DNA from: a virus
Reading direction: 5' to 3' (one strand)
Virus record (IMG/VR): IMGVR_UViG_3300037606_000137
Location: 1 to 64,000 of that record
DNA: 64,000 bases
A model generated the notes under the pieces. That model ran no database searches. It was not told where the DNA came from and saw only the letters and a program-made list of their open reading frames with translations. Shown here piece after piece: positions 51,983 to 60,966 of this stretch; within the stretch, counting starts at the first letter, position 1; each line of letters starts with the position of its first letter. The translations under genes were made by a program, and so were the position numbers.

Positions 51983-53236
51983 ATGAATTTTCAATTATTT
52001 ACAAAAACAAAAATAGAAAAAATTAAAAGTAATCATTCTTATGGTATACTTATTGAAGTTGGTGCTGGATGTCCGGTTTATAATGAATTATGTCAATATC
52101 AAAACACAGCTTCAAAAATTGTAATGTATGCAGAATCACCGAATTCTTGGATATATAATCAATTTAAATATAAAAATGAAAATGTAAGAGCAATATCAGC
52201 TGAAATTTGTCGTAATTTTATAGAACAAAAAAAGAATCATCATGGAATGTTAATTAATTTTGAATTAGTTAATACAATTCAAATTGCTAATGATGATAAA
52301 ACACAAACACATGGATGGTTTGGTTTAAAATATTTAGATGAAATTAAGTATTACCATTTTACTATTTCAAATAAAACAACAGACAGAAAATATTTATGTG
52401 AAATTATTTCAAAAATTGGTTTAGATATTTTAGCATCACAAAACAATGTAGAATTGTTAGATAATGGTTATATAGATCAAATTTTAGATAATAATTTAAA
52501 TCAATTAAAAGAAGAAACATTAACTGTTATTATTAATGGTAAATTAAATATTAATAATATCAATAATACAATAACTGTATTTACTCCAGATAATAATATA
52601 ATTAGATTTAATGATTATTTACGGTCTATTCAAAATAGTTCATTAACTGTATTTAAGGGTAGTTTTAATCCAATACATAAACAACATATCAATTTAATAG
52701 AAAGTGCACGAAAAGAGCTTAAATGTGATAATACAGTACTTTGTATTTCTGTTTACAATAGAGATATAACTAAAAAAATATGTGCAGAAAATTTATTAAA
52801 GCGTATACAAATATTAAATGATTTAGGATATACTGTTTTAATAGATTGTTTAGGACAATATCATTATTCATATACGTCAATGTTAAACAATGTCAATTTT
52901 AAAAATATAGAATTAAATTACATTATGGGTTCTGATATTATAAAAAGATTTTTACTTGATGAAGATGTTTATATAAAAGAGAAATCAAATAAAAACATTA
53001 CAGATTTTAATAATAAATGGGATAAATGTAATTTTCATTATGTATGTCGTGATGGTGTGTGTGATGTTAAAAAACATATTAATATAGATTTATTAAATGT
53101 TAAACATATGGATATTCATTATAACGAAATATCATCAACACAAATTAGACAATTACTATTGAATGAAGATTATGATACATTAAAAGAATTAGTTGGTGAT
53201 GAAATATTAACATTATATAAAAAACATAAAATATGA
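51983..53236 (+). CDS. Fusion: CinA/PncC-like domain plus NMN adenylyltransferase
   Basis: 417 residues from ATG 51983 (an in-frame ATG at 51947 lies inside the preceding gene). N-terminal ~150 residues (GILIEVGAGCPVYNEL...ASKIVMYAESPNS) resemble the CinA C-terminal nicotinamide-nucleotide amidase fold. The C-terminal half has the nucleotidyltransferase GSFNPIHKQHINLI (H-x-x-H) and ISSTQIRQLL motifs of NMNAT. Makes NAD+ from NMN and ATP. With NAMPT downstream it forms a two-step NAD+ salvage route. Overlaps the next gene by 4 nt. Confidence 0.82.
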   Translation: MNFQLFTKTKIEKIKSNHSYGILIEVGAGCPVYNELCQYQNTASKIVMYAESPNSWIYNQFKYKNENVRAISAEICRNFIEQKKNHHGMLINFELVNTIQIANDDKTQTHGWFGLKYLDEIKYYHFTISNKTTDRKYLCEIISKIGLDILASQNNVELLDNGYIDQILDNNLNQLKEETLTVIINGKLNINNINNTITVFTPDNNIIRFNDYLRSIQNSSLTVFKGSFNPIHKQHINLIESARKELKCDNTVLCISVYNRDITKKICAENLLKRIQILNDLGYTVLIDCLGQYHYSYTSMLNNVNFKNIELNYIMGSDIIKRFLLDEDVYIKEKSNKNITDFNNKWDKCNFHYVCRDGVCDVKKHINIDLLNVKHMDIHYNEISSTQIRQLLLNEDYDTLKELVGDEILTLYKKHKI

Positions 53237-53547
53237 AAGAACATATATTAAAACGATTTGGTACAAAAGAATTTGAATTTAAAAATGATGTTTTTTATAC
53301 AGATGAATATTGTATAACAACATACAATTATACTGAAGGATTTGGAATTATGTTTCATCCAACACGTGATAATGGTAAAACATATCAATTACATAAAGGC
53401 ACAAAAATTTATAAACGACCAAAAAAATCAGAAATTGTATTATGTGATACTATTTATAATACTATGATACAAAATGTATCACCATTTTTTAAATGTTTAG
53501 TAAGTGACGATTATACCAATTACGAAGAATATATACAAAAACCATAA
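53233..53547 (+). CDS. Hypothetical protein in the NAD operon
   Basis: 104 residues, mixed alpha/beta, no motif recognised. ATGA overlap with the NMNAT fusion gene. May be functionally linked to NAD salvage by position only. Confidence 0.55.
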   Translation: MKEHILKRFGTKEFEFKNDVFYTDEYCITTYNYTEGFGIMFHPTRDNGKTYQLHKGTKIYKRPKKSEIVLCDTIYNTMIQNVSPFFKCLVSDDYTNYEEYIQKP

Positions 53548-53591
53548 AATAATTATATTATAATTGTAGTTTAATAATTAAAAATATTTAT

Positions 53592-53599
53592 TATATTTG
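53592..53599 (+). promoter_or_regulatory. -7 box TATATTTG (NAMPT gene)
   Basis: 92 nt before the NAMPT start; a TTG lies 25 nt upstream of it. The 53548-53690 gap is otherwise AT-rich. Confidence 0.45.
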
Positions 53600-53690
53600 C
53601 AATAAAATGTATTACAATTAAAACAATTATATAAAATAACATATAAACTATAAGTAAAAATTAATTAATTAATAAATAAAAAATAAAATT

Positions 53691-55142
53691 ATGAAACATT
53701 TTCAAAGCATGTGGAATATCATGCTCGCAACAGATAGCTATAAAGCTACACATCACGGTATGTTACCAAAAGGATTAACATATATGGAATCTTATGGTGA
53801 ATCAAGAGGTGGAGACTATCCATTTACGTTATTTTTTGGTATGCAATATTATTTAAAATCGTATTTAGTTGGTCAACAAGTCACAGAACAAAAAATTCAA
53901 GATGCTGTTAAATTTTATAATGCACATTTTGGTGTAGATAATATGTTTAATGAAGATGGTTGGAGATATATTCTTGATAAATACGATGGAAATTTACCTT
54001 TAAAAATAGAATCAGTAAAAGAAGGATCTATTGTACCAACAAAAAATATGTTATATAAAATTTCATCTACAGATGAAAAATGTGCATGGTTAGTAAATTG
54101 GGTAGAAACATTATTAATGAAATTATGGTACCCAATTACAGTTGCTACAAATTCATTAGCTGGTATGGAAATTGTCAACATACATGCAGAAAAATCAGGA
54201 ACTAAGTCAGGTAATGAATTTAAGTTAGTTGATTTTGGTTATAGAGGTGTTGCAAGTGAAGAACAAGCATGGCTTGGTGGTGCAGCAAATTTATTATCAT
54301 TTAAAGCTACAGATACCGTTGCTGGTATTAGAATGTTGATGGAATATTATGATGCACCAATGTGCGGATATTCAATTCCTGCAACAGAACATATGGTTAT
54401 GACAATTAGAGGTCGTGATTTTGAAAGAGAAACATATAAACAAATTTTATCTGATCCTAAATACCGTAGTGGTAAATTAGCATTAGTTTCTGATACATAT
54501 GATATTTATGCAGTATGTCGAATGTTATCAGAAGATACTGAATTAAAAGAATTAATTTTAAGTAGAAATGGACAATTGATTATACGTCCTGATTCAGGTG
54601 ATCCACAAGATGTTTTACTTAAATGTTTAGAAATTTTAGGTGATGGTTTTGGTTATACCGTAAATGAAAAAGGATATAAAGTATTAAATCCAAAAATTGG
54701 TTTATTACAAGGTGATGGTATTACAATATATACTATGCATGAAATAATGGAATATTTAGAAAGTGCAACAAATATGTGGTCATTTGATAATATAGCATTT
54801 GGTTCAGGTGGTGGATTATTGCAACACTTTAATAGAGATTCATTAAAATTTGCAATTAAAGCATGTTATGCAGTAACTGATGGTGTTGCTATTGATGTAT
54901 ATAAGGATCCAATTACAGGATCAGGTAAAACATCTAAGAAAGGACAATTATATACTGTATGGAATGATAAAACCGGATATGAAACAATTACAAAAGCAGA
55001 ATTTGAAACTAATAATAGTACAAATATGTTACAAGCTGTATTTTTAAATGGTGTTTTATATAACGAACAAACATATCAAGATATTATTGATACAAAAAAC
55101 AATGAAATAAAAAAATTAGAGAATTTAGAAGATGACAAATAA
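53691..55142 (+). CDS. nadV: Nicotinamide phosphoribosyltransferase (NAMPT/NadV)
   Basis: 483 residues (human NAMPT 491). Conserved blocks in order: TDSYKATHHGMLP, FGYRGVASEEQA, FKATDTVAG, IPATEHMVM (catalytic H234), LIIRPDSGDPQDV, LQGDGITIYTMHE and IAFGSGGGLLQ. Converts nicotinamide and PRPP to NMN, which the adjacent NMNAT makes into NAD+. Overlaps the following gene by 11 nt. Confidence 0.96.
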   Translation: MKHFQSMWNIMLATDSYKATHHGMLPKGLTYMESYGESRGGDYPFTLFFGMQYYLKSYLVGQQVTEQKIQDAVKFYNAHFGVDNMFNEDGWRYILDKYDGNLPLKIESVKEGSIVPTKNMLYKISSTDEKCAWLVNWVETLLMKLWYPITVATNSLAGMEIVNIHAEKSGTKSGNEFKLVDFGYRGVASEEQAWLGGAANLLSFKATDTVAGIRMLMEYYDAPMCGYSIPATEHMVMTIRGRDFERETYKQILSDPKYRSGKLALVSDTYDIYAVCRMLSEDTELKELILSRNGQLIIRPDSGDPQDVLLKCLEILGDGFGYTVNEKGYKVLNPKIGLLQGDGITIYTMHEIMEYLESATNMWSFDNIAFGSGGGLLQHFNRDSLKFAIKACYAVTDGVAIDVYKDPITGSGKTSKKGQLYTVWNDKTGYETITKAEFETNNSTNMLQAVFLNGVLYNEQTYQDIIDTKNNEIKKLENLEDDK

Positions 55143-55428
55143 AACAAATTATGCAATTATATCAATAATTTATGAGGATAAAAAATATAAATCTATATTA
55201 TTAGACATTGATGACGATTTAGATAACAGAGAATTAGTTACATTATTATCTGAATCAGGAACAACAAAATTATCAATGTTTAAAATGCCTACAAGTAAAA
55301 CAAAATTTATAATATTTTCAAGAGAACAATTAGATAAAGCAGTATTTGAAATTGAGTTATTAACAAAAATAAATAAAACGATAACTACTTGGGATGAAAG
55401 TAATGAAAATGAAATGATAAAATCATAA
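55132..55428 (+). CDS. Hypothetical protein
   Basis: 98 residues, acidic, alpha/beta. Overlaps NAMPT by 11 nt and ends at a terminator, so it is the last gene of the NAMPT transcript. Unrecognised. Confidence 0.55.
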   Translation: MTNKTNYAIISIIYEDKKYKSILLDIDDDLDNRELVTLLSESGTTKLSMFKMPTSKTKFIIFSREQLDKAVFEIELLTKINKTITTWDESNENEMIKS

Positions 55429-55462
55429 AAAAAGAGACTTATTAATAAATAAGTCTTTTTTT
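55427..55462 (+). terminator. Terminator of the NAMPT operon
   Basis: AAAAAGAGACTTAT...ATAAGTCTTTTTTT hairpin directly after the stop. Confidence 0.88.
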
Positions 55463-55473
55463 ATATATATATT

Positions 55474-56283
55474 ATGAAAATCATACAACCTTTTGATTTA
55501 ACAAAAACATCAATTGAATCATTATTAAATGATAAAAAAATTTTATTAGCTAAAGATAATAAATCTTGGAGCGCATCAATATTTCCATTATCTAAAAAAT
55601 TAAATAATATTACAACATTTGATAAAGACCATATAATAACACAAATAGATGATAAATTATTTGATGATTTTTTAATAGCTGATAATGTTAATCAAACAAT
55701 TTATAATATTACTAATACCAAAAGAGATTATATAAAATGTATTGAAATTGGTGATATTAATGATAGTATAAAAAGATATACACAATTAAATGTGTCTGTT
55801 GATTATAATACCGATGCACAAAAATTTTTAAATATACCAAATCAAGATTATTCACAAAATACAAATTTAAATATTTCTAATAGAAATATATATCAATCTG
55901 AAATTGATATATTAATGAGTAAAAATAAAAAAAATAATATTTTTGATAACAATATTAATCATCCACATATTAATCAATATAATCAATCTAATAATCTAAC
56001 AAAAAATAATAATAAATCTATTATTATACAAATATTTAAGTGGGCAAAAGAAAAAGGTATTAAATATATTTATTGTATAAATGAAAATAGACCTAATGTA
56101 ATAAACAATCAATATGTTTTACCATTTGTATACTATACTATTAAAGGAACATATGATAAACAAAATACATTATTTAATGGTAATTTTGGAACAGGTAGTC
56201 AATCAATAGAAATATATACAAATATTATAGATGAATTTAATAATGATATAATAGATGAAAATAATATTGAATTAATTTATTAA
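55474..56283 (+). CDS. Hypothetical protein, Asn-rich
   Basis: 269 residues. Asn/Ile-rich with a low-complexity middle (~135-175) and a C-terminal alpha/beta region (IIIQIFKWAKEKGIKYIYCINENRP). 22 nt before the fibre-like gene, so possibly a virion protein. Unrecognised. Confidence 0.55.
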   Translation: MKIIQPFDLTKTSIESLLNDKKILLAKDNKSWSASIFPLSKKLNNITTFDKDHIITQIDDKLFDDFLIADNVNQTIYNITNTKRDYIKCIEIGDINDSIKRYTQLNVSVDYNTDAQKFLNIPNQDYSQNTNLNISNRNIYQSEIDILMSKNKKNNIFDNNINHPHINQYNQSNNLTKNNNKSIIIQIFKWAKEKGIKYIYCINENRPNVINNQYVLPFVYYTIKGTYDKQNTLFNGNFGTGSQSIEIYTNIIDEFNNDIIDENNIELIY

Positions 56284-56305
56284 AATAAAAAATAAGCATA
56301 CATAT

Positions 56306-57583
56306 ATGACACCACCAGCAAAAAAACAAATAAAAGATTTTGAAGAGACATTAACTATAAATAATTTATCGTTACATTTAATACAATTTTGGGATAGTTT
56401 AAATAATAAATATATTACCAAAACATTAAAACATTCAACATTAATAAATAGTATAAGTGGTGTAAATATACTGTTTAATGATTTTTTAGTGTTAATTACT
56501 AATGCACAATTAATACCACAAACAGTTTATAGAATAACAGATTATAAATCTTTTAATTATTTAAATGGATATAACAATTTCATTGATGGAATTCCATCAA
56601 CAACAAATTTTGATACTACTGCAATTTATGAAAGTTTAGAAGAAGTTATTTTAGTAACAGCAATAACTAATAATAAAATAGCACCGTTTACATATAGTGA
56701 AACATATCCTAATGATATTATATATTATGATCCAACAATTACTGGTATCAATACTAAAGGTAGAATTTTTAGACGAATAGATACAAAATTTAACATTGAT
56801 GTATGTTGTGATTGGAGAAATATAAAATATAGACGATTTAATGCATCAACTTTAAGTGGTATAACTGGATATATTACTATTGGTAATATGAATAGTGCAT
56901 ATATTGATACTATTAATTTAAACGATTTTAATGATTTTAATATATTTAACAATAGTCCAGCAGCAACAAATTGTTTTAATATAGTTATTAAAACAGTACA
57001 CGATAATAATTTTATATCATTTGATAATAATATTATTGTAAGTGGTAATAATGTTAATATATCATGTTCAACATTTTTTAATAATTATATAGAACAAGCA
57101 ACTAACTTAAAAATGATGGATGAAGATGTTAAGAATAATATATTTAATAATATATATTTATGTAATTTTGAGTCTAATTGTATATCAAATGATATTTTCT
57201 TTATAAGAGGATGTAATATTAAAAATATTTTTAGAGACAATATTATACGTGATAATTTTGCAAGTAATAATATTAATACACCTTTTACCAATAATATTAT
57301 TGGTAAAACCTTCACAAATAATCAAATTAATGGTGAATTTACATACAATAATATCCAAAATGATTTTAAATTGAATATTATTAATAACACATTTAATAAT
57401 AATATTGTGTTAACTAATTTTCAAGTTAATATATTTAACACTATTGTTGATCTAATTGATTTTTCAGCAGCAACACATGTTTATAATGATTATACCTGTA
57501 CAACATTGATCGGTAGTAATGGTACTAATTATTTACAATATTTTGATGGTACAACAACACAAACAACTGGTCTAAATTTATAA
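56306..57583 (+). CDS. Tail-fibre-like protein with beta-helix repeats
   Basis: 425 residues. The segment TVYRITDYKSFNYLNG...ILVTAITNNKIAPFTYSETYPNDIIYYDP is a module I recognise from Bacteroidota phage/prophage fibre proteins. Residues ~190-380 are a repetitive NNxIxNNxFxNNxI stretch predicted to form a parallel beta-helix. Probably a receptor-binding or fibre protein. Confidence 0.7.
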   Translation: MTPPAKKQIKDFEETLTINNLSLHLIQFWDSLNNKYITKTLKHSTLINSISGVNILFNDFLVLITNAQLIPQTVYRITDYKSFNYLNGYNNFIDGIPSTTNFDTTAIYESLEEVILVTAITNNKIAPFTYSETYPNDIIYYDPTITGINTKGRIFRRIDTKFNIDVCCDWRNIKYRRFNASTLSGITGYITIGNMNSAYIDTINLNDFNDFNIFNNSPAATNCFNIVIKTVHDNNFISFDNNIIVSGNNVNISCSTFFNNYIEQATNLKMMDEDVKNNIFNNIYLCNFESNCISNDIFFIRGCNIKNIFRDNIIRDNFASNNINTPFTNNIIGKTFTNNQINGEFTYNNIQNDFKLNIINNTFNNNIVLTNFQVNIFNTIVDLIDFSAATHVYNDYTCTTLIGSNGTNYLQYFDGTTTQTTGLNL

Positions 57584-57612
57584 ACATTTAAATAAAATTT
57601 CATATAAATTAT

Positions 57613-58146
57613 ATGAAATTAATAATAGTTGGTGCATCTGGGAGTGGAAAAGATTACGCATTAAATACATTACGTAAAAACGGATTAAATTGTGCTGTTA
57701 AATATACAACACGACCTAATAGAAATTTTGAAGAAAATGGTATTGATTATCATTTTATAAAAAATGATCAATTTGAAAAAATGATCATTAATAATACTAT
57801 GTGTGTATATCAATCATTTAATATAAATAATGATATATGGTATTATGGTTTTTCTTCAAATAGTTTTCAAGAAAATGATATTTTTATATTAACACCAAAA
57901 GAGTTATTACATTTAGCACTAGATATTAGACAAAATTGTATTGTTTTATATTTAAATATAGATAAAGAAACCAGATATAATAGATTAATTTCACGTAATG
58001 ATAATAATGATGATATAAATCGTAGAATTTTATCAGATGAAAAAGATTTTGAAAATTTTAAAGAGTACGATATTCAAATTAGTAATTCAAATTTCCATAT
58101 ACAACAGATCTACATGGCATTAAATTTAATATATAATTATAAATAA
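57613..58146 (+). CDS. gmk: Guanylate kinase-like nucleotide kinase
   Basis: 177 residues. P-loop GASGSGKD at residues 7-14 and the GMP-binding signature YTTRPNRNFEENGIDYHFI, then a basic lid (RYNRLISRND). Converts GMP to GDP for DNA precursor synthesis. Slightly shorter than bacterial Gmk (~205). Operon-like with the next gene. Confidence 0.85.
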   Translation: MKLIIVGASGSGKDYALNTLRKNGLNCAVKYTTRPNRNFEENGIDYHFIKNDQFEKMIINNTMCVYQSFNINNDIWYYGFSSNSFQENDIFILTPKELLHLALDIRQNCIVLYLNIDKETRYNRLISRNDNNDDINRRILSDEKDFENFKEYDIQISNSNFHIQQIYMALNLIYNYK

Positions 58147-58159
58147 TTACAATAATAAA

Positions 58160-58882
58160 ATGGAATTAGCATCATGGATAAAAAAAGATAATGATAAATT
58201 TCCAATATTAGGTTTAGAAAGTTTTAATACGTTTTTAAAAGTATGTGCAGAATTTTCTGAGTGGGCATTAGACGATATAGGACTATCAAATAGAAATAAT
58301 TCATATAAAATTTGGGTTTGTAAAATTAAACCAGAACAAATAAATAAAGTAAAAGAGATATTAGAACGTTATACATCAATGGCATTAATATTACAATATT
58401 ATAATATTAATATTGTTGAAAATAATGCCATTGCATTATATGTTAAATTAGATTGGGAAGAAAATAAATGGGTTATGAGTTATGGTATAACAAATAATAA
58501 AAAATTATTTAAAGGTGGTGAATTTGATTATACTTTTAATACTGAATTACCAGAAAATAAAATATTAAAATATATTATAGAAGATATAAATGATTTTAAT
58601 CCACGAGAACATTTATTATTATTCATCATTAAAAAAAATATATTTTTATTTGATCCTGGTTATTGTCAAATTTCAGATCCTTTAATAGTTGATAAAGAAA
58701 TTGTATTATCAACATATAATTTAGGTCAATGGATAGAACAAGATATAGCTTTAGGTGAAGCTGAAAAATATTTAAATGTATTTAAAAACTGGGTTAAAAC
58801 ACAAAAATGGTGGAACCAAGTTCATTTAATTGTTAGACCAAGAAAAAATAAATGGATGGATTTTGTAATTAAATTAAAATAA
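58160..58882 (+). CDS. Hypothetical protein
   Basis: 240 residues, alpha/beta, Trp-rich C-terminus (WVKTQKWWNQVHLIVRPRKNKWMDF). No motif. 13 nt after the guanylate kinase. Confidence 0.55.
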   Translation: MELASWIKKDNDKFPILGLESFNTFLKVCAEFSEWALDDIGLSNRNNSYKIWVCKIKPEQINKVKEILERYTSMALILQYYNINIVENNAIALYVKLDWEENKWVMSYGITNNKKLFKGGEFDYTFNTELPENKILKYIIEDINDFNPREHLLLFIIKKNIFLFDPGYCQISDPLIVDKEIVLSTYNLGQWIEQDIALGEAEKYLNVFKNWVKTQKWWNQVHLIVRPRKNKWMDFVIKLK

Positions 58883-58886
58883 TTTA

Positions 58887-58894
58887 TATATTTG
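58887..58894 (+). promoter_or_regulatory. Promoter: TTG-N21-TATATTTG
   Basis: Best match to the Bacteroidota consensus in the window: TTG at 58863-58865, 21 nt spacer, TATATTTG at 58887, start of the HAD gene 35 nt further. Confidence 0.6.
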
Positions 58895-58929
58895 TATTAA
58901 ACTTTTATTAATACACTAATATAATAAAT

Positions 58930-59448
58930 ATGAATAAAGAAATTAACATAGTTTATATGGATTTTGATGGTTGCATTGCAGATACCCCACATCATGATTT
59001 TGGTAAACAACAATGGTCTGATTATTACGGTATACCATATCCACATATTGGTTGGTGGGGCAGATTAGAATCAATGGATCCTGTTGCATTTAATATTAAA
59101 ACACATCCAGAACAACATGCAGAATGGATTAAATATAATGCTTTAGGGTATAAATCATATATTCATACATCACGTCAACCGAAATTTGAACCATTAATTG
59201 CTGGTATTTTAAAAAATAACAATATAAATGTTGATGGTATTTTAACAGTTAAAGGAAACATTACTAAAGGTGAAAGAATTTTACTAGAAGTTAAATCGTT
59301 TATTGAAAATGGTTATGTTGTAAAAAATGTTGTTTTTTTCGATGATAGACAAAAAGAAATTGTTACAGTAGAAGCAGTTAAAGAAGAATTAAATCAACTA
59401 GGTGTATTAATCGATATTATTAAAGTAGAATCTGATGCATTAGATTAA
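58930..59448 (+). CDS. HAD-superfamily protein, RNA-repair-like (SAK-type)
   Basis: 172 residues. HAD motif I D11-F-D13-G-C in YMDFDGCIADTP, a GWWGRLESM segment characteristic of Swiss-army-knife RNA-repair HADs, a Ser/Thr strand (YIHTSRQP) and motif IV FFDDRQKE. Expected phosphatase-type chemistry; a role in RNA end repair fits the tRNA and Thg1-like context but is inferred. Confidence 0.72.
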   Translation: MNKEINIVYMDFDGCIADTPHHDFGKQQWSDYYGIPYPHIGWWGRLESMDPVAFNIKTHPEQHAEWIKYNALGYKSYIHTSRQPKFEPLIAGILKNNNINVDGILTVKGNITKGERILLEVKSFIENGYVVKNVVFFDDRQKEIVTVEAVKEELNQLGVLIDIIKVESDALD

Positions 59449-59475
59449 TTCAAAATGAAATAAAATAAAATTTAT

Positions 59476-59505
59476 AACCTTGATAATATTATCAAGGTTT
59501 TTTTT
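59476..59505 (+). terminator. Terminator of the HAD gene
   Basis: AACCTTGATAAT / ATTATCAAGGTT perfect stem with T8. Confidence 0.93.
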
Positions 59506-59535
59506 AAACAAAAAATTAATAATTCATATAAATGT

Positions 59536-59769
59536 ATGTTAAATGAAACAGAAAATTTATTAGCGCTTGTAAACAATGATGCTAAAGTAAAACAAATTAA
59601 AAGAGCAATAAGATTAAATAAATTTTTAAAAATTAAAAAAATTTTAAAAATTATTGTATTAATATTTTTAGGTGTTGTATTATTATTTTTTCCTGTTCAA
59701 ACTGGTACAATTATTGGTACATGGATAAATGAATTTTTTGTAACAATTTATAAAAATATTATTAAATAA
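59536..59769 (+). CDS. Small single-helix membrane protein
   Basis: 77 residues. Basic amphipathic N-terminal half (KRAIRLNKFLKIKKILK), then a hydrophobic helix (IIVLIFLGVVLLFFPV). 4 nt before the next gene. Could be holin- or anchor-like; no family recognised. Confidence 0.55.
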   Translation: MLNETENLLALVNNDAKVKQIKRAIRLNKFLKIKKILKIIVLIFLGVVLLFFPVQTGTIIGTWINEFFVTIYKNIIK

Positions 59770-59773
59770 AAGA

Positions 59774-60448
59774 ATGGAAAACGCAAAAGACATAGCTGAA
59801 GAGTTATATAGAAGTTTTAAATCTCAAGTACTTTGGAAAGAAGTTGATTTTAAACGTATTGAAAAATTCAAAAAGATTATATCTCGTAGGTTTATATTAG
59901 AATTAAATACAGAAGTTCAAAAATTATCTATTAGTAGTGAAGAAATTATAGAAATAAAAAAAGTTGCTGATACATTAGTTTTACCAACAGATAATTTAGT
60001 TCAAGTAGATCATCAAACACTATTACAAAGAATTGTTGAAGCACAAGATGAACAATTTAATATAAATGAAAATAATATAATTGAAAACGATTTTCCTACT
60101 CAAGGTATAGATGCAGCTAAAGTACTTATGTCTGAATTAAATAAAGCTGTAAATTTGTTAAAAGATAAAAGATATTTTATTACAATTGAATGTGATGGAA
60201 TTATTAAAAAACCAAATTTTCAATTATTTAAAGATGCAGATATAATTGAAAAAAATTTTAGAACAGATCAAATAACACGACAAAGATCAATATTTAAAGG
60301 ATATGTTGATACACATGATAGAGTAAATATATATGAAACAATAAAAGAATATTTTATAAATGCTGGTATATCTGATATAATCGAAGTTTCTATTGATGAA
60401 ATACCTGTACGATATAAAGATATTTGGCAAAATAGAACAAAATTATAA
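59774..60448 (+). CDS. Hypothetical protein
   Basis: 224 residues, helical N-terminus and alpha/beta C-terminus, no motif recognised. Co-transcribed with the 59536 membrane gene; ends at a terminator. Confidence 0.6.
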   Translation: MENAKDIAEELYRSFKSQVLWKEVDFKRIEKFKKIISRRFILELNTEVQKLSISSEEIIEIKKVADTLVLPTDNLVQVDHQTLLQRIVEAQDEQFNINENNIIENDFPTQGIDAAKVLMSELNKAVNLLKDKRYFITIECDGIIKKPNFQLFKDADIIEKNFRTDQITRQRSIFKGYVDTHDRVNIYETIKEYFINAGISDIIEVSIDEIPVRYKDIWQNRTKL

Positions 60449-60455
60449 ATAATAT

Positions 60456-60487
60456 AAAAAAATTCAACACATGTTGGATTTTTTTGT
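60456..60487 (+). terminator. Terminator
   Basis: ATTCAACA / TGTTGGAT stem (one G-U) with A- and T-runs; overlaps the upstream side of the next promoter. Confidence 0.8.
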
Positions 60488-60488
60488 T

Positions 60489-60496
60489 TATATTTG
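60489..60496 (+). promoter_or_regulatory. -7 box TATATTTG (Nudix gene)
   Basis: Directly after a terminator and 22 nt before the ATG at 60518; it overlaps the in-frame TTG at 60494, arguing against that codon as start. Confidence 0.55.
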
Positions 60497-60517
60497 TTTA
60501 ATAAAAAAATAAAAAAT

Positions 60518-60901
60518 ATGCAAAAAAATGTTAGTGTTGTATTGATTAACGAGCACGGTAACGTGTTATGTGTTTCAAGAAAAGATAATCATTTAGATTT
60601 TGGAATGCCTGCTGGAAAAGTTGATGATACTGATTTAAATGAATTGGAAGCAGCTCATCGTGAAGTAAAAGAAGAAACCGGATTAGATATAAATAATTTA
60701 AGATTGATTTATGCTAATTGTGAAAATGAATCTATGGGATATACATATTTAGCAGATTATTCAGGTGTAATTGAGTTTAACGAACCACATGTTGTTAAAT
60801 GGGGTTCATTTAAAGATTTAATTGCTGGAACTTTCAGTAAATGGAATGAAAATGTATACAATTCATTAATTGAAATGAAAATTAATGTAAATATTAAATA
60901 A
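60518..60901 (+). CDS. Nudix hydrolase
   Basis: 127 residues from ATG 60518; a TTG at 60494 in frame is rejected because it sits in the promoter box. Nudix motif AGKVDDTDLNELEAAHREVKEETGL spans residues ~36-60 (split here), with REVKEETGL intact and one extra residue in the first half. Hydrolyses nucleoside diphosphate-X compounds (NADH, ADP-ribose, damaged NTPs, caps). Given PARP and NAD genes an ADP-ribose or NAD(H) substrate is a reasonable guess. Confidence 0.82.
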   Translation: MQKNVSVVLINEHGNVLCVSRKDNHLDFGMPAGKVDDTDLNELEAAHREVKEETGLDINNLRLIYANCENESMGYTYLADYSGVIEFNEPHVVKWGSFKDLIAGTFSKWNENVYNSLIEMKINVNIK

Positions 60902-60926
60902 AATATTTTTTATTCAAAAAGTTTAG

Positions 60927-60934
60927 TATATTTG
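60927..60934 (+). promoter_or_regulatory. -7 box TATATTTG (sigma gene)
   Basis: 33 nt before the sigma factor start. Confidence 0.5.
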
Positions 60935-60966
60935 TCGAGTATAAATTAAATAAATTAAAATATAAT

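Noticed and set aside
60494-60517. TTG start for the Nudix gene
   Set aside because: The TTG is part of the TATATTTG promoter box; ATG at 60518 keeps the full Nudix fold.
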